A DNA stretch of 64,000 nucleotides from the NCBI RefSeq assembly GCF_029784155.1, contig NC_073693.1, forward strand, positions 114,328,683 to 114,392,682. Reading direction: 5' to 3'. The DNA comes from Uranotaenia lowii. Taxonomy: Eukaryota > Arthropoda > Insecta > Diptera > Culicidae. Below are positions 12,354 to 23,887 of the stretch, piece by piece. Position 1 is the stretch's first letter. Each line of letters begins with the position of its first letter. Under the pieces are notes generated by a model. The model was given only the letters and a program-made list of their open reading frames with translations. It made no database searches and was not told where the DNA came from. The position numbers were made by a program, and so were the translations under genes.

Positions 12354-12936
12354 TGTACATTAGACTGAGTCGATTTGGGGTCATTTTTGAATTTCTCAAA
12401 CCCTGGGGTCTTAAAAGCTTTAGTTTGGTCCAAAACTCATCCATGATTTTTTGCAGGATTTTTAAGTAACGTTTACATGAGGGAATTTGAACTTTTAGGT
12501 TTGTATGAAAATTGAATATTTTGTAGTGAAAAATCAACACCATTTTTGTTTCTTCTGTGGAACCGAGCCTGATAATGGTTTTTGTGCAAATTTATAAATT
12601 CCTTCAAGGAAATTTTCCGCTGAATAACTTTGTCGAATGTCATAACTTCGTATCTTTTTAGACAAAAAAGTTATTAGCTGTTTAACAGATGTATAACTTT
12701 TTGGATTGAAAAACCATAAACTCAACCACACCACTGCTTGCTCTCCACGGAGTATGGCATGAAGAGTGGTCTTGCAATACCTCACTAGGCACCCAGCAGT
12801 GGTGTCCATTGAATTTATTGTTTATCAATGCTAAAAGACATACACCTGTTAAAGAGCTAATAACTTTTTTGTATAAAAAGATACGAAGTTATGATATTCG
12901 ACAAAGTTGTTCAGCGGAAAATTTCCTTGGATCAAT
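12354..12936. repeat. Dispersed repeat with long inverted arms
   Basis: 12354-12594 is directly repeated at 13431-13663 (shared core GACTGAGTCGATTTGGGGTC, then ATTTTTGAATTTCTCAAACC). Immediately after it, 12601-12697 is inverted-complementary to 12838-12936 (core AACTTCGTATCTTTTTA on one arm). The 140-bp spacer has no ORF of interest. It looks like a palindromic nonautonomous element with part of its sequence repeated 1.1 kb away. Confidence 0.7.
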
Positions 12937-13430
12937 CTTGGGCCTCAGCCATAACCTCGAAACTGGCCGAGCATTTGGCCTCATCAGTAAGGCCATGTGG
13001 TATGCCAAAAAAAAAATTACTTTGCTTTGGATTGCTGAAAAATTTCCAGAACCATCTAAATCCATATCTTCTGGATGAAAGAGCTTTGGAATTTATTTTA
13101 CTCTATCTATTTATTTAAAGATGTTGACATAAGATTTAAAACAGACGATCAAATAGATCAATCAAGCATCATTAAATATAATATTGAAGCAATAACAATA
13201 TTATCCCAGTTAGAATGAAATATTTCCAGATAACCGAATAGGGGAGATATGGGCAAAACGAGCACCCGGGGCATAGCAAGTACTCCTCTTTTCAACAAAA
13301 GTGCGTAGTTTCTTGAATAAATTTTCATAAGGATAAGTTTCGTTCTTTTATAGTATTAATTTTATACCAAAAAAGATCCCTATTAACTCTTATGATCGTT
13401 AAATCATCTTGATCTATTATGTACACTAGA

Positions 13431-13663
13431 CTGAGTCGATTTGGGGTCATTTTTGAATTTCTCAAACCCTGGCGTCTTAAAAGCTTCGTTTTGGTCCAAA
13501 ACTGATCCTTGATTTTTTGCAAAATTTTTAAGTTACGTTTACATGAGTAAATTTGAACTTTTAGGTTTGTATGGGAAAATTGAATATTTTGTACTGAAAA
13601 ATCAACATCATTTTTGTTTCTTCTGTGGAACCGAGCCTGATAATGGTTTTTGTGTCAATTTAT
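13431..13663. repeat. Second copy of the 12354-12594 repeat
   Basis: About 230 bp, mostly identical to 12354-12594 in the same orientation. It ends where the RTE endonuclease sequence begins (about 13665). The short frame 13543-13854 fuses this repeat to RTE coding sequence and is not a gene. Confidence 0.75.
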
Positions 13664-13664
13664 C

Positions 13665-15333
13665 TGATAATCAAGACTTTGAGCGCATCATGGGGCGCCA
13701 TGGTCTAGGAAAGATGAGCGAAAACGGAGAGCTGTTTGTAGAATTTTGTGGCAACAACAACATGGTGATCGATGAATCGCTCTTCCTCTATCGACCAGCA
13801 CATAAGGTCACTGGATATCCCGAGATGGCCAAACAGGAGAAGAAGCCTTCTTGATCTACGCAACAAACGAAGCGTAGACATTGCATCTGACCACCACCTC
13901 GTCCTTGGTGAGATACGACTGAGAGTCGCTAATGTTGGAGAATCCAGAGGAGAAAAGGGCATACGTTGAACAGCTTGAATCCCGAGCCTCAGAACTGTCG
14001 AAAGACGGAACAGTCGAACAACAGTGGTGTAGAATCAAGAATGCTTTTATCACGACGAGCCATGGTACTCTCGGTAAAGTCTGTGGAAGAAGAAATGAAT
14101 GGATGACGGATAAAACCTGGAGGATGATCGATGATCGGAGAAAATCGAAAGTCGGAATTGAGCAGGTATGTACCGGTCAGCCAAAGCAGCCGCCCGCTTA
14201 CGATATGCGGAGCAGGAAAAGGCAGCTAAACGAGCTTGTATACGAGACAAGAGAGCCTGGACAAACTCCCTGGCCGAAGAGGGAGAAAGAGTCGCCGATC
14301 CCATTACTTTATGACATTTCTCGCCGCCTTAGTGGCGCACGGACTAATGCAAGAATGTCGCTAAAAGACCGACCAGGTCAGTTAATGACCGATCGAACAG
14401 ATCAGCTCAAACGATGAACTGAGCACTTCGAACAACTCTTCCGAATCACGAATAGTGATGGCCGACAAAACCCGCAGCCCGAAGCGCCAATAGTTAGTTA
14501 CCTTAATGGTGTCAACTCAACAGCGTTCTCGCTGGCTGAAATTGAAGAGGCAATCAAAGGCATGAAATCCAACAAAGCGCCTGGAATCGATTGCATTCCT
14601 GCTGATATGCTCAAAGTCGATCCTGCCTTGACAGCAAAAATGTTGCTGCACTGTCTTTTGCTGACATTTTGAATACTGCAACATTCCCGGCCGACTGGGT
14701 GCAGGGTATCCTTGTATAGGTCCCGAAGAAAGGAGACTTGACGGGGTGCGGTAACTGGAGTGGCATAACGTTGATCTGTACAACCCTCAAAGTACTCTGC
14801 AAAGTGATCCTGAACAGAAACCAGGAGAAAATCGATGCTACACTCCGACGGTAACAACCTGGATTCCGATCCGGACGATCATGTGTGGACCACATCACAA
14901 CGCTACGAATCATATTGGAACAAATCAACGAATTCCAGGACTCTTTTCTGCTGGTGTTAGTTGATTTCGAAAAAGCATTCGGCGACCTAACCAGGAAAAT
15001 ATCTGGGCGACTCTAAGGCGACGAGGAGTCCTAGAGAAACTAGTCCATCTCATCGAAGCACTGTACGAGGCATTTTCGTGCAAGGTCTTGCACGACGGTG
15101 TCTTGTCCGATCCAATCCCGGTAACTGCTGGAGTGAGACAAGGATGTATTCTGTCACCGCTGCTTTTTCTCATCGTAATGGATGAGATTCGGACTGGTTC
15201 GATCGATTGTGCACTGAACCAATGATTGCCGTGGAATCCTTGAACAATGAGGCAACTGAACGACCTTGACCTGGCAGACGATATTGCTTTGCTTGCTCAA
15301 ACACAACCGGATATGCAGAGCAAACTCGTCGAC
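13665..15333 (+). pseudogene. RTE-type non-LTR retrotransposon (endonuclease plus RT), degenerate
   Basis: The sequence encodes the endonuclease C-terminal part (ERIMGRHGLGKMSENGELF, NKRSVDIASDHHLVLGEIRL), the connecting region (EQLESRASELSKDGTVEQQW), then RT motifs (MKSNKAPGIDCIPADMLK, LVLVDFEKAF-like, GVRQGCILSPLLFLIVMDEI and DLADDIALLAQTQPDMQSK). Several frameshifts and stops occur, and the 5' half of the endonuclease is missing. The homologue on the opposite strand at 35494-42950 is more complete. RTE elements encode one polyprotein and spread by target-primed reverse transcription; this copy cannot. Confidence 0.88.
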
Positions 15334-16063
15334 CTTTTTTATTACAAGATGGAAATTTGACTTCTAAGTATAACAGCTGGGTGTTTGCTGTCATGAGCGG
15401 GTTCGTCCCTATGTGGGTTTATCTATAGGTGGGGACAAGACTGCCCTTGCACGAGTGGGAGAATCAATTTTTTCAATGTTTTGATTAAATACTACGTCAC
15501 AAACGTTCATGAGTGTCTCGACGTTGAAGTCGCCGTTCAACGACGACATGCAACTTTTCATATTATTTGAAAAATCACAATCAAAGCACCCTTCTTGACG
15601 CCTTGTACGGCTACGCTATGAGTTCTAAATAATAAACAACTTTATTTGCGTCCCAAACATACCTCCTAATATGTTTCAATGGCTACATTCGGACGTCTTA
15701 TACTTGACTCCGTGATGGCGTCGCGTTACGTCGCAATCGTTCGTAAACAACTGTATGGATACAACGAACTTATACTAAAGTTTTTGTTTGTCCCCACCTA
15801 TAGATAAATCACATAGGGTTCGTCCCACTAAGACCACCTTGGGCTTCGTGTGCTAGATGTGCCCCTTGGTTCCACCCTATGATACTGTGTACATCAAGAG
15901 GTAGGCTGTGCTCATGCTATTATACATCTCACTCTATTCCTTTTCCTCTTTCTCATTTTTGGTCTTTCTCTTTTTTCCTCCTTTTTCCTCCTTCTTATTT
16001 TTCTTTTTTTTCCTTTTCCTCTTTCGCCAACTTCAGACTGGTACGGAAGACCCGAGACTCGAC
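15334..16063. mobile_element. Insertion in the RTE element, with nested MITE and pyrimidine tract
   Basis: RTE coding sequence stops after the SKLVDL codons (15333) and resumes with LTESWKAAGLKVNQS at about 16064. The 730 bp between them hold a 406-bp element (listed separately) and a pyrimidine-rich tract of about 90 nt (15938-16030, almost only C and T). Open frames across the tract are low-complexity artefacts. Confidence 0.65.
15410..15815. mobile_element. MITE with inverted ends TATGTGG/..CACATA
   Basis: The termini are inverted (TTTATCTATAGGTGGGGACAA on the left against TTGTCCCCACCTATAGATAAA on the right). They are flanked by the 11-bp direct repeat GGGTTCGTCCC at 15399-15409 and 15816-15826. 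Because CCC/GGG at the edge could belong to either the element or the target, the true duplication may be 5 to 11 bp. No ORF. Confidence 0.78.
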
Positions 16064-16345
16064 AACCTCACCGAAAGCTGGAAGGCAGCAGGTCTCAAAG
16101 TCAACCAAAGTCGGAAAGACCAAGTCGATGGATGAAAGCTGGGCAACAGGTTGAGAAAGTGGAGTGCTTCCAATATCTTGGTAGCCAGATAACGCCTGAG
16201 AGTGGTATCAAGAAAGACATCGAAACCCGGATCAGGAAAGCCCGATTTGCGTTTGCGAGTCTCCGGAACATCTGACGCTCTCGTAAGATATCCCTACGAA
16301 CGAAAATGCGAATCTTTAACTCAAACGTTTAATCCGTATTTCTGT
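16064..16345 (+). pseudogene. RTE-type ORF, 3' end
   Basis: Encodes the RTE tail: LTESWKAAGLKVNQS, VEKVECFQYLGSQITPESG, KDIETRIRKARFAFASLRN and a degraded LRTKMRIFNSN...YGCKTW-like end near 16345. It is collinear with 36100-35860 on the minus strand. Frameshifted. Confidence 0.8.
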
Positions 16346-17140
16346 ACGGGTGCAAAACTTGGTGCACATTTGGTATTTAAAAAAAAAGTGCAACGTTGTG
16401 CGTAAGGTGGCAGATTTCGAGGGTTATCAAACGGTAGATCACACAGAGCATAACGCAAGAACTTTCGTTGAACGCGCTACCCATGTAGCTTCAAATGGCC
16501 ACCACACCAGATTAACAGACTCTAATATACTGACCAGGCAGCAACATAGCTCGTGGGCAAACAGTATATTTAAATTCTTTATTCAGACGTATGACAAATC
16601 CCAGCATTCGGTTCTCTTTTTCATGTGTAGCACAGTAGTGTCGCCTCAATGTCTAATGACTATCCAAAACAACGCCAAGGTTCCTGAATATAGTCGTACA
16701 AAAATGGAAGTTTATTGCGTGCAAATGTTATCATTTATACAGCACTTAGAAACGCTTAGGTCTGTAGGTGGATAGCACACCACCCAAGCAACATTTTAGG
16801 TTTTATAACTGGCTACAAAACCAACTTAGGGTTTCATAAAAGGCCTAGAGAATCTTATAAAACAATCAGTGTAACTTGGATAGTTCACTACTGTATCGAA
16901 GTATCGCGGAATTGTTGTAGTCTATAGTATTTGACAATCTGCCAAACTGTTACCGTTCAGTACTTCGCATCCAAAAAGCAGCATGTTAATGGATATGGTT
17001 TCGATAGCCTCGAAAACCATATCCTCTCTAACAACGAACATGTCGAGATTCAACTCATATCGGTGGGCAATCGTGTGACGGCTGCGCTAATTTGTACTTC
17101 TGTTAGCGATTGAATTGAAAATATACTGGAGTAATGCTAC
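16346..17140. other. Intergenic stretch without recognisable gene
   Basis: The longest frame (16350-16775) shows no domain, no homology that I recognise and no splice signals placed to suggest an exon. I see nothing else here. Confidence 0.5.
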
Positions 17141-17320
17141 GTCTCGGTGGTCAAGTGGTTAGCGTGGTAAGACGGTAATCGCTGGTCCACTGATGGCATA
17201 TTTTCGATTCCCATCTCGGTACTGGGTGTTAAATGTTAATCTTAAGTTGTCCACGTCATTTATTCAGTCTGTAAAAGCCTAAATCGGCTAAGACGGTGTA
17301 TGTCTTTAAAAATGCTTTGC
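17141..17320 (+). repeat. tRNA-derived SINE
   Basis: An A box (TGGTCAAGTGG, 17148-17158) and a degenerate B box (TTCGATTCCC, about 17203-17212) are spaced as in a tRNA promoter. The 5' and 3' ends do not pair into an acceptor stem, and the sequence runs on into a tail with AATCGGCTAAGACGGTG. This is the layout of insect tRNA-related SINEs transcribed by RNA polymerase III and mobilised by LINE machinery. Confidence 0.75.
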
Positions 17321-17524
17321 AAAAAGATAACACTTGTCAGCATATGATTTAGCAATACTTTTATCTAAATGCACCTCCGCAGGTAGACCAGATTCCTTCC
17401 GTTTGGATTTAACTAAATTCTAAAAAAAATTTGGATTCCAGCGAAGCTCACTTTGAGTACGATTCACATTGCGACTATATCATTATCGATTGTAGATTCG
17501 ATATTTTCTGGTAACATCTTTAAG

Positions 17525-17800
17525 TTAAGATTTGCTGAATGGGCATCTGAAATTAGTTAATGCTCGAGGCAGCAGCTGTTTCAATCGTTTTAAGCGAGTA
17601 TTAGTCCAAGGAGGTCTGAGTGGAGGTCGAGCCATGGAAACAGATTTGTTAAAAATATCGTCTATACTTGTACAGAATGAACTAACAGCTACATCTACAC
17701 TAGTACATCTTTGGAGATTTGTCCAGTCCACTTCAGATAGACGTAGGTTCATGAGATCGAAATCAGCACGATGGAAATCACGTGCAGCTGGGTAGAAAGC
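17525..17800 (-). pseudogene. Non-LTR retrotransposon linker fragment
   Basis: The minus strand reads PAARDFHRADFDLMNLRLSE, then VDWTNLQ, SSFCTSIDDIFN, ARPPLRPPWTNTRLKRLK. This is the segment between endonuclease and RT in CR1/Jockey-type ORF2. Only about 90 codons remain; neither end is defined. Confidence 0.7.
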
Positions 17801-18378
17801 CTCAACAAAAGCGACCGGACTCGGCTGGTTGAGGGGTCATAACATAGGTATGTGTACAATTTACTGCATCTTTCTTTTTTTTCCTCCTTTGATGAAGAAA
17901 ATGATACTTGTATCCGAACAAATTTCTTTCGTTTCTATAATTAATATGGTGAACTTTATCAAGCAACTTTATCATTGACGAAAGAAAGTCATAAAGATTT
18001 CTGATACTTCGAAAAGTCGCTTCACGTTTTATGTGGGTATTTATGTAAAGCCGGACGAAAACCCATGGGTACACCCAGGAGTTTTTTCCTGAAAAGGATT
18101 TAGCTAATTATGCACACGTGCAGTGGCACCATTAATTAAACAAATAAATGACACCTTCCCAAAACAACCACTCAAGTTTAATCAGATAATACAGTACAAA
18201 ATAAGTTTTGTACCTCTTCCAAGGTGGCTTCCAGTGGAGAACACACGTGATGGTGTTAATAGCACACGTGTCGTTTTGAACGTCTGGATACTTACGTTTG
18301 CATCTATCAGTTGTTTGAGAGCAAACTTACTTATCAGTTGTGAATATTTTTGGTATTCATTAAGTCATACATTCCAGC
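17801..18378. other. Upstream region of the 18379 receptor gene
   Basis: AT-rich and without a supported gene; the frame starting at 18123 overlaps the receptor exon and is a shadow. It presumably contains the receptor promoter, but no element can be assigned by eye. Confidence 0.4.
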
Positions 18379-19758
18379 ATGCATTTTATAAACGTCGAAA
18401 ACAGCATACAGCAGGAAAATACCGTTATAAATGGTGTCAAAACTGTAATGACAATAAGCCAACTCTTTGGAGCGGCTCCTTACCCGACAGAACAAATTCT
18501 ATATCCAGAATGGAAACTGAGTTCTACTCAAAAAATGTTCAAAATTGTACACGTCGCGTGGATGACTTTCCTCTTTGGAATATTTTGCTACTGTACTGGA
18601 TCTGTTTACTTAAGAACATCCCACAACGAGACTTCCTACTCTTTGATGTTATATCGATTGCAATTTGTGCACCTGTTTGTAAACATGTTTGTGGCATTTA
18701 TTGTATTACAAATCAATACAGCAAAATATCGGTTGTTCGTTAATTCGATGCGAACTCTCGTTCAAGCGATTCCTTTGAACATTTTAAAATGTATCGTTCA
18801 CATTTCTGTTCTGAAACAACGAAGAATTTTGTTGATCACGGGTGCAGTTTTGCTTTTGTGCATCTTCTTTCAATTCTTCACTGACAATTCCATCACTCTT
18901 AGTTTCATGGTAGTCGGTTATTTTTTCGTTCCAATTTGGATTCTGATATTAGCCATAACGCAATTTACCTTCTTTGCAACGATGTCACTCGAAACATGTA
19001 AAGTTATGAATCGACTAGTGAAAAGTTTGATTGATAAACAAAACTGCTCTAGTACGGAGAAAATTTCCTGCACATTGGACACTATGCGATGCAAAATGTT
19101 AATCATCAAAAGTTTACTCACCGATTTGGGCCGTTTGTATGGAGTTCTCATTGTCAACACAGTCCTCAGCGGAGTTTCTGCCACAGGGCTAGAACTTCTG
19201 GAACTGTATCACTTTATTCAAGAGCCCGATTACTCCGTCGAAGGAATAGTGTATTTCGTATACACTTTAACTTGGATTGGCTTTCTTTTAGCTGAAGTCC
19301 TTCTCTGTATTCGGCCTTTTTATTTGGTGCAGAAGGAGGTTTGTCTGTTTTTTTCTTGTTATTTTTTTTAACTCGAATAATAAAGTAAATTTTTTCAGAT
19401 AGTAAACCTTGGACTAAACTTGTGTAGTTTAAATGACATTCGACTCTTCGAGATGGTATTTTACAAGTGAGATTTAGAGTAGTTTGTTTGCTTTTAACCC
19501 ATGATTTATTTTTCTTAAATCCAAAAAAGTCTGACAGGTTCGCCCAACAAATTCTAGTTTCGTACAAAAATACTGTAGCTTGTGGCGTTGTTCCACTGGA
19601 TATGCGAATTTCAGTAGCGGTAAGTGAGATTTTATGTATTTTCAAGATACACACTTACTTCAAAAATCTTTTTGTAGATCGTTACAACGCTATTCACCTT
19701 TTTCGTGTTGATGATTCAAGCCAAAAATACAGCCGAGAGAGCCTTGCTTTCAAATTAA
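18379..19758 (+). CDS. Gustatory receptor (7tm_7 family), four exons, intact
   Basis: A predicted chemosensory membrane receptor of 395 aa. Exons: 18379-19338 (960 nt), 19399-19455 (57 nt), 19530-19619 (90 nt) and 19678-19758 (81 nt with stop). All introns are GT-AG, phase 0, 52-74 bp. The start MHFINVENS aligns with the paralogue at 27078. The N-terminus has ISQLFGAAPYPTEQ. Hydrophobic segments follow, for example LLCIFFQFFTDN and FVPIWILILAITQFTFFATM. Exon 3 starts SDRFAQQILVSYK and exon 4 holds TTLFTFFVLMIQ, the position of the GR TYhhhhhQF motif. No disruption is seen. An alternative exon 2 end at 19466 joined to 19538 also keeps frame; the 57/90-nt solution is preferred because four other genes here share it. 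Confidence 0.92.
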
Positions 19759-19829
19759 ATTGAAAATAACTTTTAGGTAAAGCTGCTCTAGACAGGCACA
19801 CGACGGGCAATGTGACAAACCTCGAACCC

Positions 19830-20160
19830 TGAAGATAAGAGGCGGGCCTCGAGTCGTTAGAGGAGAGGTCAGGCCTCAAACCGTCAGGCGGAGAGGTTTG
19901 TGTGGTCAACCCCGAGTCTTTATGATAAGGGGTCGGGTCTCGAGTCGTAAGGGTTCAGGCCCCTTATCAACAAGAGGAGGGGTGCAAGTGGTCACCTCGA
20001 GTCATTACGAGGAGAGGTCAGATTTCAAGTCGTTAGAGGAGAAATCGGGCCTTGAATCGTGCACAGAAGAGGTAATACTCGAGTCGATGCGAGGAGGGGT
20101 CGGATCTCCAGTCGTTAGAAGAGAGATCAGGCCTCAAGTCGCGAAGAGGAGAGGTTGGCT
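19830..20160. repeat. GC-rich minisatellite (AGGAGAGGTCAGGCCTC-type units)
   Basis: About ten imperfect units of 30-36 bp centred on CGAGTCGTTAGAGGAGAGGTC alternate with AGGCCTCAAG. It runs directly into the LTR-like block that follows and may be an expansion inside that LTR. It starts just after the 3' end of the 18379 receptor gene (stop at 19758). Confidence 0.75.
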
Positions 20161-21954
20161 CGCAGTGATCGCAAACTTAACTCTTCTAAGGGGGGGGCTC
20201 TGATAAGAGCCGATTGGATAGGGAGCAAGCGAGGAGGAAGCACAGAGGAACAACACACATCTACTGGCACCTTTCATTTGGTGGTTTATTTCACTATGTT
20301 TACTGTAAACACATTTCTCTCACTGTTGCTGGATATCAATTCTTCCTCTGCTTCCGGTGGTCTTGGACTAGACCACGCCTGACTGGATCGCCTCCTCCTG
20401 GATTGGCCACTCCACTGGACCGATGCTGCCACGATGGTGGTTAAAATTAGACTGATGATGCAACGCGCGGGAGCGCGCGTTTTTATACCTTCGTCTCGTC
20501 GGCTGCTGCTCGCTGATTGGCTGGCGTTCATCTGGCGTTCTTCCACTCCCGCTCTTTTCTCAGTCCTCTTGTCGGACTGAGCATACTCCCCACCGGAAAG
20601 TTAGAAGTTGTCCCGATTGGTGGTTGTCCTCGAACTTTCTGGAACCTTCGAATCAGCAGTATTCGGCGACACATCGCTTGTCAGTGGCTCGCTTGCTGGA
20701 ATGCGAACCCGAGCTGCTGAACCTGGCATGAAATCCCGGTTGGTGGTTGACGTCGATCTTTCTGTAACCTTCGACGAATTTTCTAGAACCTTCGAATCAG
20801 CAGTGTTTGGCGACGTACTTCTTGTCAAGGGCCCACTTGCTGGAATGTGAACCCGGGCTGCTGAACCTGGTATGAATTTCGATTCTGCTGGACCCACTTG
20901 CTTTGATCGTTCGATCTTGTTGCGATGCTGCGATTGAAGACTCGCCTCTTCTGGGGGACCAATTGTTGCTGGCAACTATCAGGCTGATGCTGTTGTATTG
21001 GCAGTGCTCAAACCCATTCAAGCCGACTCTCGATTGCCATGGACACCTCTTCATAAAGAGCCGCGATGATCTCTTGATGGTGCTTCGTGTACTTGGCCTT
21101 AGAGTACTCGACACTTCGTTGATTCACTCTCAGTTGAGCTGCAGTTAGCCCAATTATCTAGTGGTTGACTCGTTTCAGAACCATATTTACTCGCTGGATG
21201 TTGCGTTGCACCAATCCACGGATGTAGATAAGCGCTTCAAGCCTCTGGTATTCACTCGCTGAATTCGGTTTCATCTTCTCTTGTTTGCTTTTTGCTTCCT
21301 CCATGCTTCGCTCACATCACGTTGCTTCCCGATCTGCTCTCTCAAAGGCGGAGGTATTCCGTCGGAATGGACTGTAGGAGCGGCGCTTGGCAAAACAACC
21401 ACTGATGGGACGCACTCCCCCTGCAGGAGCGAGCCTCTTCTAGACAACCCCTGGTGGTTGACTCACCAGTGGAGGCAGGTCCTCGGACTTGCTGCCTGGA
21501 GGCCAAGGCCGGTCGATCACTGACGCCACAGTGATCGCAACTAAACTCCTCTTAAGGAGGCTCTGAAAAGAGGCGATTGGACCGAAAGCAACGAGGAGGA
21601 AGCACAGAAGAACAACACCAATTCAGTACTGGAACATTCTGGATTTTATTCTCTCGGACTATTTACACTCATTAACTTTGTCACTGTACGAGTCGTCTGA
21701 TAATCGGCTTCCTTTCCTCGGGTAGTCTCAGAGAAGGCCACTGCTGGCTGGCTCTTCTCTTCTCTTCCGCTGCTGGTCGCTCTGCTGGATCGATGTTGTC
21801 GCGTTGATAGTTGAAAATACACTGATGATGCAACGCGCGGGAGCTCGCGTTTTTATACCTTCGTCTCGTCGGCTGCTGCTCGCTGATTGGCTGGCGTTCA
21901 TCTGGTGTTCTTCCCCTCCCGCTCTCTTCTCAGTCCGCTTGTCGGACTGAACAT
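20160..21954 (-). mobile_element. Gypsy-like LTR element remnant with two diverged LTR-like blocks
   Basis: The blocks at about 20165-20582 and 21340-21954 share an order of motifs: GAGGAAGCACAGA, ACTGATGATGCAACGCGCGGGAG, GTTTTTATACC, TCGTCGGCTGCTGCTCGCTG and a TTGTCGGACTGA(A/G)CA end. The same family occurs as a clean solo LTR at 28100-28797 with TG...CA ends and a 5-bp target duplication. Between them, minus-strand frames (20601-21114) hold a short Ser/Pro-rich stretch with an internal duplication (PGSAARV.IPAS...SPNTADSKV) but no pol domains. The orientation is inferred from those frames, and no target duplication was found. Confidence 0.55.
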
Positions 21955-21980
21955 AATTTTTTTTTTAAATATTCCTAGAT

Positions 21981-22920
21981 CGTTGTACTCCATTTCCCCG
22001 AAAACCATTGCCCAGAATGAAAAATCACCAGAATTTCAATCACCAGAAATCCACTTCCCCAGATGTTTTTTTCCCAGAATGCACCATTTACCAGTATTTT
22101 TTTCCCAGAATGAATCATTCCCCAGAAAAAAATTTACCAGAATGAACCATTTTCCAGAAAAATTTTCGCCAGAATTGCCATTTCCCAGAAAATTTTATAT
22201 GTTTATCCAACCTGAAATTCAAAAAATTAAAAAAAGGTTTTTTCCACAAAAATTGGATTCCCAGATTACTATTTTTTTGCGGCAAAGCCGCAACCAATGA
22301 GGATGAAAGGGCCGAGGCGGCACAAAGCCGCCGAAGCTCCCAAATCCAAGGTGGCTGCCGACCCGCCGTCGGCAGCGGCGGCCTTAAGACATTGGTCTAG
22401 GTCTGCCGGGGCTTCCTAGGTCTGCATGAAAGCGAGGGGTGATTCCTTAGCCCCGTTCGCCACGCGACAGCGTGAAGGACAAAACGTCTTTCAAGTTCGA
22501 ACGCGCAGCGTGAGGAGTCGGATACCAAAACGGTTTTTTAAAGGAGCATGGTAAGCATTGCATCAATTTAAGTACCCAAACCATAAACAAAGCACAATAT
22601 TGATTCTAAAATAAATTTATTTGGAAAATTTCAAAGTTGTAGTCATTTAAAAAATCATTTTGAAAAAAAATAATTTCGATTCATATGAAATTTACAAGAA
22701 TTCATTAGAAAAAAACAATTAAAAATACTAGAGGAAAAAATCTGGGATTTGTGCCATTCTGGGAAATGGTCCATTCTGGGAAAAAAAATTCTGGCAAATG
22801 GTGCATTATGGGGAATTTTTTTTCTGGAAAATGGTTCATTCTGGGGCTTGATTTCGGGTATTTGTCATTCTGGGAAAAATTCATTCTGGGCAATGGTTTT
22901 CGGGTAAATGGGATACAATC
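21981..22920. mobile_element. Mutator-like element with 9-bp target duplication and GC-rich core
   Basis: The direct repeat TTCCTAGAT lies at 21972-21980 and 22921-22929. Inside, long inverted termini begin TTGTACTCCATTT and CGAAAACCATTGCCCAGAAT on the left, with complements ending GGATACAA on the right. Each arm (about 21981-22200 and 22733-22920) is itself built of repeated CCAGAATGAACCATTT-like units. A 9-bp duplication is the hallmark of Mutator-like elements. The core 22270-22530 is unusually GC-rich (see findings). No transposase ORF is visible. Confidence 0.8.
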
Positions 22921-22929
22921 TTCCTAGAT

Positions 22930-23541
22930 GCCTGTAGACAATCTTCCGCCTCAATTAGCTTTTTCTTGTCCAGCTTGATTTTGTTCTCTTGTCTATAAAA
23001 AGTACGAGCTGTTAAAAGAAAACTGTTTTGCGCATTTGCCCTTTTCAAAAATCGATACTGAATGAATATAGGTATATCTCAGACGGCAGGAAAGTTACTG
23101 TTGTCACCAATCAAAGCGTATCATGGCGCGTTAAATTGAGAAGAAAATTTCACATCCAAAATGGAGCTGCACTTCACACCAAATACAAACAATACGTAAA
23201 CTAGTAGTATTTATTCAACCAGATTTTCCGTTTTCTCTCCTTAATAGTCCAAAACTGATTTAAAACAAATATCCAAATCCATCACTTCTCTCGGAGCTTT
23301 CTGAAGGTTTAAGTCCGACACGAGTAACGGCTGACCTACAAATTAATAAATAATGACTTGCTGCAGCATTGTCCCGCGGTTTTTGTCACGACGACATGGC
23401 ATCCACAAGTGACAGTTAAATAGTGTTGTTAGCATGTCAGTTTTCATTCTATGCTACCGATAAAATCTAGTGCTTTTACATCGAAAGTCCATTCCAGGCA
23501 CCGGCGACAATAAAACATTTTGAACGAGCGCATCCTAACTA
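22930..23541. other. Intergenic stretch without recognisable gene
   Basis: AT-rich; only short frames and no repeat structure that I can define. Confidence 0.45.
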
Positions 23542-23887
23542 TAGGGGAGAGTGGGGATACTTGATCCCCTTTTCTTATTTGCACCATATCTTTTTGGAAA
23601 AATTTAGCAATTCGCCGTCTTTGACATTTTCTGACAGCTTGTAACTTCAAGTTTCTATGCTCCAAAATTTGGAACGATACTTGAACCCGTTGATGAACTA
23701 GAAGCCTTTTCGTGGGAGTAAAAAAATTGCGATTTTTCTGAAGTTAGGGGAGACTTGATCCCCTATTGAAGGAGACTTGATCTTTTATTCAGGAAGCCCT
23801 AATCCTTGTATAAAAATCAAACAAAACCCCAAGATAGAATGTTAATTGACTATTTTGGTCATGTTTGTTCTCATTTCACAATTTATA

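Noticed and set aside
15879..16154. Phe/Ser/Leu-rich membrane protein
   Set aside because: The frame crosses a pyrimidine tract and then enters RTE coding sequence in the wrong frame.
17141..17219. Functional tRNA gene
   Set aside because: A and B boxes are present, but the ends do not pair as an acceptor stem, the B box is degenerate, and a SINE-like tail follows.
22270..22530. Bacterial horizontal transfer
   Set aside because: GC content and hairpins alone are insufficient; no bacterial gene or ORF is recognisable, so it is reported only as possible captured DNA.
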